Assembly: GCA_029939035.1 (NCBI GenBank)
Contig: JAOZTS010000020.1
Coordinates: 6,073-14,584 of the forward strand
Length of the DNA: 8,512 nt
Direction of reading: 5' to 3'
From: Candidatus Altimarinota bacterium
Lineage (GTDB): Bacteria; Patescibacteriota; Gracilibacteria; UBA1369; LOWO2-01-FULL-3
In this document: positions 1-6,600 of the stretch, piece by piece
How positions within the stretch are numbered: position 1 is the stretch's first letter
Layout of the letters: each line of letters starts with the position of its first letter
Notes under the pieces: generated by a model
What the model saw: the letters and a program-made list of their open reading frames with translations, nothing else
Databases searched by the model: none
What the model was told of the DNA's origin: nothing
Position numbers and translations under genes: made by a program

Positions 1-621
1 TTCAATAAAGATATGTGGGCTTATATAAGTTTGGGTTATTTTGGGCAAAAGGTTGTGGCTGGAGAAGTTGGGTCTTCCACAATGCCTCACAAAGTAAATC
101 CAATAGATTTTGAAAATTCAGAAGGAAATTTGGGATTGGCAAATTCATTATTCGAACATTTCTCATCAAAATTACAAGTGTCTAGAATGCAAAGAGATCT
201 CTCTGACTCAACTGTTTTGCGAAATGTGGGATCAGCGTTCTCATACAGTGTTTTGGCTTACAAGAGCACAATGAAGGGTCTGACAAAGTGCAAAGTAAAT
301 GAAAAAGTTATTAAAGACGATCTAAAAGATAGATGGGAACTTCTTGCAGAACCTATCCAAGTAGTAATGAGGAAGAATTTGATTGAGGGCTCGTACGAGA
401 TGCTAAAGAAATTGACTAGAGGTAAAGGTGGAATCACAAAGGCAGCGATTCAAAAGCTTGTAAAAGGTCTGAAAATTCCATCAGCTGACAAAAAGAAACT
501 TTTGGCATTAACTCCAGAAAAATACGTTGGATTAGCCGAGAAATTGGTCGATATGTATGAGCTAAAAGTAGCAGTTGGTGGTTGTGAAGGAGGATGTGGA
601 AGTTGTACTGGATGTGGGTAG
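1..621 (+). CDS. purB: Adenylosuccinate lyase, C-terminal part (5' end outside window)
   Basis: The enzyme performs two fumarate-releasing steps of purine synthesis: SAICAR to AICAR, and adenylosuccinate to AMP, in the cytosol. The open frame runs in from base 1, so the N-terminal half is missing. The fumarase/aspartase-superfamily signature loop SSTMPHKVNPIDFENSEGN begins about 22 residues after the first Met in view; the loop holds the flexible catalytic serines. It is followed by QRDLSDSTVLRN and by LLAEPIQVVMRK. The match to the E. coli-type PurB is close along the whole fragment and ends near the YELK that corresponds to the E. coli C terminus. About 17 further residues follow, ending GGCEGGCGSCTGCG, a four-cysteine tail that I do not know from the family. 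The stop is TAG, and only two bases separate it from the stop of the convergent gene. Identity is nearly certain; the tail's role is unknown. Confidence 0.96.
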   Translation, partial: FNKDMWAYISLGYFGQKVVAGEVGSSTMPHKVNPIDFENSEGNLGLANSLFEHFSSKLQVSRMQRDLSDSTVLRNVGSAFSYSVLAYKSTMKGLTKCKVNEKVIKDDLKDRWELLAEPIQVVMRKNLIEGSYEMLKKLTRGKGGITKAAIQKLVKGLKIPSADKKKLLALTPEKYVGLAEKLVDMYELKVAVGGCEGGCGSCTGCG

Positions 622-623
622 GA

Positions 624-2291
624 TTAGTAGCCGGCGATTTGTTTGAGGGTTTTTAGTATATCTATTCCTTTGCTTTTACCAAATCCTAAGGCAATTCTTA
701 TTCTAAGGATGTATGCTGGCCCTTTAACTTTTTCTCCATTGGAACATGTGATTTTCAATTTTCTTATTTTGGTTGTGGTTAAATCCAAGGGAGTTTTGTC
801 TTCACCAAGTTGTTGAGCAAGAGCTTCTACGTCAGCACGTATATTTTCAGGATTTTCAAAATATTTTTTGTCCATTATTTCAAATCCAGCTATTTCCAAT
901 AGTGCCTTTAATATTTTTTTATGTTTTGATCTTGCTTCTTCTGTTCCTTTTGCCAATTCTAAAGCAATTCCTGCTCTATTAAGATATCTTACTCCTGTTA
1001 TTTCTTCTCCATTTGAATAAGTGATTTTTGTTTTTCTTGTGTTGTTTGTGCTTAAATCCAAGGGAGTTTTGTCTTCACCAAGTTGTTGAGCAAGTGTTTC
1101 CAGATCAGCACGTACATTTTCAGGGTTTTTAAAATATTTTTTGTCCATTATTTCAAATCCAGCTATTTTCAATAGTGTTTTTAATATTTCTTTATGTTTA
1201 AATTTTGCTTCTTCTGTTCCTTTTGCCAATTCTAAAGCAACTCCTGCTCTACTTATGTATGTTCTTCCTTTAACTTTTTCTCCATTGGAACATGTGATTT
1301 TCAATTTTACAATGTTGCCTGTATTCAGACCCAATGGCATTTTGTTCTTACTAAGTTGTTGAGCAAGTGCTCCCAGGTCAGCACGCATATTGTCCGGATT
1401 TTCGAAATACTCTCTGTCCATTTTTTGAGTTTCCTGTGGCTTGCCTGGGGTAGAATCATCTGTATCTTCGAAATACTCCCTGTCAATTTTTTTTATTTCC
1501 GATGCAGTGTCAGGTGGAGAGTTATCTGTATTTTCGTCATTATCATTCGGCTGAATTGGATTTTGCAATAATGTTAAAAGTCGCATTTTCCATTTATCGA
1601 TATTCTCATTCCAAATAAAATTCCTAACCAAAGGATCTTCTTTCAATTTATCTTTTGCCATTTCTATATATTGTTTCTCGTTTTCACATGTGTAAATAAC
1701 AAATGTTCTGTTTCCTTCCTCATCGCAAATATGAATCATTTTGTTTAGCTGAGGGATTTTGATGTGAACATATGTAGTCTTTCTCATCATATTGTCGGTG
1801 ATGGTGCCATACGAGAAAGGAGGACATTCGAATAGGTTAATGCCCATTGACGTCAGTACTTCTATTGCAAGGTCTACTCTGTCGTAGATTCTTTTGTCCT
1901 CAATCCCGTTTCCGCTTCCTTGGGTGATTTTGTGAGAACTCTTGTTCGGTGGCGTAATTACAATATCTAATTTTTTGAAATAAACACCTTGTTCACCAAA
2001 TTTATCCTCAATTGCCTGTATTTCTTCAGGAAGACTTTCGGTATCAAAAATATCAGGTCTTATGTTTTTCAATGTTGCATAAATTTGAAGTTTTACACCT
2101 TTTCTTTCTTTTTCGACTTTTACTCCTAGGGCTTCAGCTATTTCGGGCAAAGGAAGACGTGGGTTTTCGTCAATAACTTGAGAAATTCTTTGATGAATTT
2201 CTCGCATTTGGTCAGTTGTTTCTGCTATGTCTACTTGTTGACGCAGAGAGTTTAATTCTTTCAGTGGATTTTCGAAATTAGTGCTTTCCAT
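624..2291 (-). CDS. Hypothetical protein with three tandem 91-residue C-terminal repeats
   Basis: I do not recognise this 555-residue protein. Residues 1-245 form a unique N-terminal region, probably soluble, with a helical start and then a mixed stretch (ITPPNKSS near 112, ECPPFSYGT near 155, HICDEEGNRTFVIYTCENE near 187). Residues 246-290 are an acidic, Asn/Pro/Thr-rich linker. Residues 291-381, 382-472 and 473-555 are tandem repeats built as [I/M]D[R/K][E/K]YF-NP(E/D)N-RAD---LAQQL, then KIT-SNGE, then RAG[I/V]ALELAKGTEEA, then ILK-LL-IAGF. The third unit is eight residues shorter and has lost the RAG motif (it reads RIR). A short copy of the repeat start (DREYFEDTDD, 270-279) lies in the linker, so an older partial unit may exist. 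No signal peptide or membrane segment is seen. A promoter lies directly upstream. The ATG at 2291 is the first start after it; the leader has only a weak AAGAAG as a possible ribosome site. Possible roles in DNA binding or adhesion are guesses. Confidence 0.85.
   Translation of the reverse strand: MESTNFENPLKELNSLRQQVDIAETTDQMREIHQRISQVIDENPRLPLPEIAEALGVKVEKERKGVKLQIYATLKNIRPDIFDTESLPEEIQAIEDKFGEQGVYFKKLDIVITPPNKSSHKITQGSGNGIEDKRIYDRVDLAIEVLTSMGINLFECPPFSYGTITDNMMRKTTYVHIKIPQLNKMIHICDEEGNRTFVIYTCENEKQYIEMAKDKLKEDPLVRNFIWNENIDKWKMRLLTLLQNPIQPNDNDENTDNSPPDTASEIKKIDREYFEDTDDSTPGKPQETQKMDREYFENPDNMRADLGALAQQLSKNKMPLGLNTGNIVKLKITCSNGEKVKGRTYISRAGVALELAKGTEEAKFKHKEILKTLLKIAGFEIMDKKYFKNPENVRADLETLAQQLGEDKTPLDLSTNNTRKTKITYSNGEEITGVRYLNRAGIALELAKGTEEARSKHKKILKALLEIAGFEIMDKKYFENPENIRADVEALAQQLGEDKTPLDLTTTKIRKLKITCSNGEKVKGPAYILRIRIALGFGKSKGIDILKTLKQIAGY
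627..1421 (-). repeat. Three tandem coding repeats of 273 bp (last one 249 bp)
   Basis: Units are 1149-1421 (first in the protein), 876-1148 and 627-875. The period is exactly 273 bp. Long identical DNA blocks recur at that spacing: 858-895 equals 1131-1168, 779-821 equals 1052-1094, and 932-967 equals 1205-1240. The block 721-762 equals 1267-1308 at twice the spacing. Identity at DNA level, not only protein level, points to recent duplication or recombination between units. Confidence 0.92.
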
Positions 2292-2312
2292 TGGTCTTCT
2301 TTTAAGTTGGGT

Positions 2313-2341
2313 ATTAGAGCATTTGTTCGGGGAAAAGTCAA
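2313..2341 (-). promoter_or_regulatory. Sigma-70-type promoter for the repeat-protein gene
   Basis: On the minus strand, TTGACT (2336-2341) is followed after exactly 17 bp by TCTAAT (2313-2318), with TGC directly before it as an extended -10. Transcription would begin near 2306 and give a leader of about 15 bases before the ATG at 2291. This is the best promoter in the window. Confidence 0.7.
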
Positions 2342-2356
2342 ATCGGGGTTTTGTGT

Positions 2357-2377
2357 CGTCCCCAGGGACGGATTTTG
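2357..2377. repeat. REP-like palindromic element, intergenic copy
   Basis: CGTCCC and GGGACG (2357-2362 and 2365-2370) form a perfect 6-bp inverted repeat around CA, followed by GATTTTG. The 19 bases 2359-2377 match the reverse complement of 3205-3223, inside the HNH gene, at 18 of 19 positions. A short GC-rich palindrome with a conserved flank, present twice in opposite orientations, is the form of REP elements that REP-associated tyrosine transposases mobilise. No such transposase is in the window. Confidence 0.65.
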
Positions 2378-2397
2378 AGTTGACGGGAATTTGGGTT

Positions 2398-2428
2398 TTG
2401 CGGAATTCTGCTTAGAATTTGCTATGAT
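2398..2428 (+). promoter_or_regulatory. Candidate promoter with spacer dyad for the HNH gene
   Basis: An extended -10, TGCTATGAT, ends at 2428. A weak -35, TTGCGG (2398-2403), lies 19 bp upstream of the hexamer. The spacer contains a perfect inverted repeat, AATTCT / AGAATT (2404-2409 and 2414-2419, four-base loop), which sits where an operator could lie. Transcription would start near 2435, giving a leader of about 170 bases, longer than usual for such genomes. That lowers confidence. Confidence 0.4.
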
Positions 2429-2591
2429 TCGTTTTTTGTGTGGTTTTGAGATTATTCCAGGTGGGCGGGGGAAATGGGTGCTCGTGGAGAGTTTTTGGGG
2501 TTAGACTTGGCGGTAAAAAAGTGTTCAATATTCTCGGGAGGAAAAGTGTTGTATTGTCGCATTTGCAAGCGGTTTTGGGATTGTTTTTGTT

Positions 2592-2597
2592 GGGAGG
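2592..2597 (+). promoter_or_regulatory. Shine-Dalgarno site deciding the HNH gene start
   Basis: GGGAGG ends nine bases before the ATG at 2607. The next in-frame ATG (2637, protein MENLHK) has no such site, so 2607 is preferred, although family alignment could equally start at the second Met. Going upstream in frame, a stop (TAA at 2514) is reached with no other start codon between. Confidence 0.65.
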
Positions 2598-2606
2598 TGT
2601 GAGAAA

Positions 2607-3566
2607 ATGTATCTCCTACTTCTTAACCAAAAAACTATGGAAAATTTACACAAAAAATTTGTACAACTTGGCAGGCAAAAATTCAAACTTACAAACGAAA
2701 TGCTCGCAATTCTTCCGGAAATCTACGAATCTGGGATTTACAAAAAATTCACATATACAATTGTGGAATATGCAGGAAAATATGGCGGAATACCCCGATC
2801 AACAGTCGAGAAAAGATTACGAATAGAAAAACATTTGCATGATAAACCGAAATTAAAGGAGGCTATCAAAACCGTTGGATTGAACAAAGTAGCTATGGTG
2901 GTGACTTTGGCGACACCGGAAAACGAGGGAGTTCTTGCGGATAAAATTGGAAATATGAGTAAACCTGCGGTTCAAACTTTGTCGAAGGAGCTGAGGCAAA
3001 AAAATGCAGAAGGTTTGAGTGGGGAGATGATGTGTGAGGCAAAACCGGAAAAGATAAAACTAGAATTGGACGAAGAAATGACATTTTTGTTCCTGAAATT
3101 AAAGAAGAAGTGGGGTGGAAATATGAGTAATAGGGAGGTAATGAGCATGATTTTGGGGAAAGTGGTTGAGACTGAGTTTGCAACAAAGAATCGAAGGACT
3201 GAGACAAAATCCGTCCCCGGGGAAAACTCGACAAAAGAGAGAGGTTGTGGCAAAACTGTAAGGTCAAAAGCTGAAACACGATATGTTTCCGTGCATAAGA
3301 GACGGGAAACTCTTGGAGATGGGAAATGTTCATATCCAAACTGCAACAAACCGGCGGAAGTTTTTCATCATAGGGACAGATTTTCCAAATCCAAAAGCCA
3401 TGATTCGATAGTGGTGCTTTGTCGCGATCATCACGAGTTTATGCATAATGGGCTTGTGCAAAGCGAAAAAAAGGATACGAAAAAGTGGAAGTTGGATGTG
3501 ACTGGGCAGGTTGATGTGCAAGCGGACATTCTTTATAGAAAATATAGGCAGGCGGTGATGCTATGA
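2607..3566 (+). CDS. HNH endonuclease-family protein with N-terminal helical domain
   Basis: The protein has 319 residues. Residues 240-282 form an HNH (beta-beta-alpha metal) nuclease domain: C241-x4-C246, then HH at 254-255, then C272 and HH at 275-276 with H280. The Cys residues probably bind structural zinc, and the first His pair supplies the catalytic base. The N-terminal part (about 25-135: YTIVEYAGKYG, RSTVEKRLRIEKHL, then SKPAVQTLSKEL) matches the helical domain that precedes HNH in a widespread bacterial family. Residues 148-190 resemble that family's middle segment (LELDEEMTFLFLKL). The linker (193-238) is basic and low in conservation and contains KSVPGEN, encoded by a palindromic REP-like sequence. 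The canonical central Asn of HNH appears to be Ser in SHDSIVVLC. The gene is read divergently from the repeat protein and ends in TGA just before a hairpin. It is probably a DNA nuclease or a domesticated mobile-element protein; the substrate is unknown. Confidence 0.88.
   Translation: MYLLLLNQKTMENLHKKFVQLGRQKFKLTNEMLAILPEIYESGIYKKFTYTIVEYAGKYGGIPRSTVEKRLRIEKHLHDKPKLKEAIKTVGLNKVAMVVTLATPENEGVLADKIGNMSKPAVQTLSKELRQKNAEGLSGEMMCEAKPEKIKLELDEEMTFLFLKLKKKWGGNMSNREVMSMILGKVVETEFATKNRRTETKSVPGENSTKERGCGKTVRSKAETRYVSVHKRRETLGDGKCSYPNCNKPAEVFHHRDRFSKSKSHDSIVVLCRDHHEFMHNGLVQSEKKDTKKWKLDVTGQVDVQADILYRKYRQAVML
3205..3230. repeat. REP-like palindromic element inside the HNH gene
   Basis: Bases 3214-3223 are the perfect palindrome TCCCCGGGGA. 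With the flank CAAAATCCG, the stretch 3205-3223 is the reverse complement of the intergenic element at 2359-2377, with one mismatch. It is in frame and encodes KSVPGEN in the linker between the middle segment and the HNH domain, a place that tolerates insertion. Confidence 0.6.
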
Positions 3567-3570
3567 GGGA

Positions 3571-3601
3571 CCGCTAGGAAGAATTAGAGCGGATGTTTTT
3601 T
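3571..3601 (+). terminator. Probable intrinsic terminator after the HNH gene
   Basis: CCGCT (3571-3575) pairs with AGCGG (3588-3592) across a 12-base loop, followed by a run of six T from 3596. The stem starts four bases after the TGA. It is short (5 bp), so only moderate confidence. Confidence 0.4.
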
Positions 3602-3635
3602 AGCCAGTGTTTTTTTGGGAGTGAACGGTTTTTGA

Positions 3636-3665
3636 TTGGAAAAGTGGGGATGTTTCCGCTAAACT
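3636..3665 (+). promoter_or_regulatory. Candidate promoter for ileS and the downstream genes
   Basis: TTGGAA (3636-3641) is followed after 18 bp by TAAACT (3660-3665). Initiation near 3672 would leave a leader of about 20 bases before the ATG at 3691. No Shine-Dalgarno sequence is seen in that leader (AATATTCAAAATT), so initiation would depend on an A/T-rich, nearly leaderless start. There is no room for a T-box. Confidence 0.4.
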
Positions 3666-3690
3666 AGGCCTGTTTTTAATATTCAAAATT

Positions 3691-6600
3691 ATGTTCAAGA
3701 AAGTAAATCCGAAACAGTCATTTCCAGAAGTGGAAAAAGAAATGCTTAACTATTGGGAAAAGAATAAGATTTTCGAGAAATCAGTAAAAAATAGAGAAGG
3801 AAAAGAGAAGTTTGTGTTTTTTGATGGGCCCCCATTTGCAAATGGCCTCCCTCATTATGGTCATATGCTTGCAAATGTTATCAAAGATGCGATTACGAGG
3901 TTTTGGAGTATGAAGGGTTATTATGTTCCTCGTAGAAATGGGTGGGATTGCCATGGACTTCCGGTTGAATATGAAATTGAAAAGGAATTAAAACTTAATG
4001 GACGTAAGGACGTAGTGGACTATGGAATAGAAAAATTTAATGCAAAATGTAGAGAATCGGTTTTCAGATATACAAAAGAATGGGAGGATACATTGAAACG
4101 ATTGGCTCGTTGGGTTGATTTTAATGACAATTATGCAACTCTCGATAACACTTATATGGAAACCATCTGGTGGATATTTAAGCAAATTTGGGACAAGAAA
4201 CTTGTATATACTGGACATAAAGCAATGCATGTTTGTCCTCGTTGCGAAACTCCACTATCAAATTTTGAGGTTTCACAGGGATACAAAGATGTGACTGATC
4301 TTTCGGTAACTGTAAAATTTAAACTTAAAGAGGATGCGCTAAAGGCGCTTGATACAAAGGAAAAGGACGTTTATGTTTTAGCTTGGACGACTACTCCTTG
4401 GACACTTCCTGGAAATGTTGCTTTGGCTTTTGGGAAAAAGATTGAATATATAATGGTTGCTGGAAAAGATTCAGATGAAAAAGATGGTGTATTTGTTTTG
4501 GCGAAAGAATTAGCGGATAAAGTTTTTGGAGAAGGCAATTATGTGGAAATTGAAAAAGTTGACCCAAAAAAACTAGCAGACACTCATTATGAGCCTTTAT
4601 TTGATTATTTTGATGAACAAGATGAGGGAAAACTTTATGTTATGGACTTAGCAGATTTTGTGACTACTGAGGATGGTACAGGTGTTGTACATATTGCTCC
4701 AATGTTTGGTGAGGATGATTATGAATTTGGGAAAGATAAGAATTTGGGACAAATACAGCATGTGAAAATGGATGGAACGTTTACTGAGGAAGTAAAAGGT
4801 TTTGCTGGAAAGTTCGTGAAAGGTCAGGATCTAAATATTGCTATTAATTTGCATGAAAAAGGACTTCTGTTTGCAAAACAAAACTATAAGCATAGTTATC
4901 CGCATTGTTGGAGATGTGAGACTCCGCTTTTGAATTTTGCTACTCGCTCATTTTTTATAGAGGTGACAAGACTTAAGGAGAAAATGTTAAAGAGTAATAA
5001 AGAAATTCATTGGCAACCGGAACATATAAAAGATGGTCGTTTTGGAAAATGGCTAGAGGGTGCTCGAGATTGGGCAATTTCTCGTAATCGATTTTGGGGG
5101 TGTGCAATTCCTGTTTGGGAATGTGAATGTGGAGAACAGATATGTATAGGATCCGTTGAGGAATTAAAAGAGAAGGCTGGAAGGCTTCCTGAGCGTGACG
5201 GAGAATTGGATTTGCATAAGCCATATATCGACAATGTCACTATTAAATGTGAGACATGTGGTGATGAAATGAAGAGGGTTCAGGATGTTTTTGATTGTTG
5301 GTTCGAGAGTGGGGCAATGCCATATGCGCAACTTCATTATCCTTTTGAAAATAAAGAAAAATTCGAAGAGAATTTCCCGGCCAATTTTATTGCTGAGGGA
5401 TTAGATCAAACTCGAGGGTGGTTCTATACGTTGCATGTTCTTGCGTCAGTTCTATTTGATAAGCCTGCATTCAAGAATGTAGTTGTTAATGGAATTATCT
5501 TGGCAGCTGATGGAGAAAAGCTTTCAAAGAGAAAGAAGAACTATCCTGATCCAAATGAACTCTTTGATTCCAAGGGTGTAGACAGTATGAGGTATTTCTT
5601 GCTCAGCTCTCCGGCGGCTTTGGCAGATGATGTAAGGTTTTCTGAACAGCATGTTGAGGAAATCGTAAAGAAGTTCACACTTACCTTGTGGAATACGTAT
5701 AGTTTCTTTGTTACTTATGCGAATATTGATAAATTTGAGCCATCGAAGGATTACAAATCGTTTCAACCATCTCATAAATTAGATAGATGGATACTTTCAG
5801 AGTTAAATTCATTAACAAAAACGGTAACTGAGGAAATGGATGGATATAATTTGCCAAAATCTACTCGGCCGGTGCTCGATTTCCTGGAAAATCTTTCAAA
5901 CTGGTACGTGAGGAGGTCTCGCCGAAGATTCTGGAAGAGTGAGAACGACAAAGACAAAGATCAGGCATATCAAACTCTATATATAGTCTTGGTTGAGTTT
6001 GTGAAATTATTAGCGCCGTTCATGCCTTATATTGCAGATGAAATCTATCAGAACTTAACTGGTGAAGAATCAGTGCACTTGGCGGACTGGCCTGTACCAA
6101 ATGAGATGATTATTGATGGAAAATTGAATGAGGAAATTCATGTTGTACGTACAATTGTTAATCTTGGGCATAGTGTTAGGGCGAAGGCGAGAATCAAAGT
6201 GCGACAACCTCTCCAAAAGGTTGGAATTGCGCTTCCAGACGGTCTTCCAAAAGAAGTAATTGATACTCACAAGGAAGTGATAATGGAGGAGCTAAATGTA
6301 AAGGAAATTGAATTTATAGCTGAGGCGGGAGATATAGTTGAACAATCCGTTATTCCAAATGCGAAAGTTCTTGGACCAAAATATGGCAAAGATGTTCAAT
6401 TCATTATCCAAAAAATAAAGGCTGGGGAGTATGAGTTGGGTGATGACAGTATAAAAGTAGGAGAATTTGAGCTTATGGGAGATGAAATCGAAATTGGATT
6501 TAAGGGGAAAGAAGGATATGACGTGGAAAGCGTAGAGGGAATTGTTGTAGCGCTAGACACAGAGATTTCAGAGGAGCTAAAGAAGGAGGGGTATGCTCGT

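Larger units (their letters stand above)
2292..2606. other. Divergent intergenic region, 315 bp
   Basis: This gap separates the leftward repeat-protein gene from the rightward HNH gene. It holds a leftward promoter (2313-2341), a REP-like palindrome (2357-2377), a candidate rightward promoter with a dyad (2398-2428) and a Shine-Dalgarno site (2592-2597). Bases 2440-2590 are G/T-rich and contain only an out-of-frame GTG reading frame that I do not accept as a gene. I see no tRNA or recognisable RNA in it. Confidence 0.8.

Noticed and set aside
773..1571. Plus-strand open frames opposite the repeat gene (69-73 residues, hydrophobic)
   Set aside because: Their apparent Phe/Leu-rich, membrane-like sequence comes from reading the antisense of Lys/Glu-rich codons; two of them simply mirror the repeats.
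2440..2826. Open frame of 128 codons starting at a GTG
   Set aside because: It overlaps the HNH gene for 220 bases in another frame, has Gly/Trp-rich then Lys/Asn-rich composition without motif, lacks a fitting ribosome site, and its second half is a shadow of the HNH frame.
2893..3349. Two long minus-strand open frames opposite the HNH gene
   Set aside because: Both are Ser/Pro/Phe-rich antisense shadows of a clearly coding plus-strand gene with recognisable HNH motifs.
3588..3660. AGCGGA / TCCGCT inverted repeat about 60 bp apart
   Set aside because: The arms are only six bases long and widely spaced, and the first arm is better used in the terminator hairpin.
3567..3690. T-box or riboswitch leader upstream of ileS
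   Set aside because: Only 124 bases separate the genes, part is taken by the HNH gene's terminator, and no T-box sequence or specifier stem is seen; the candidate promoter leaves a leader of about 20 bases.
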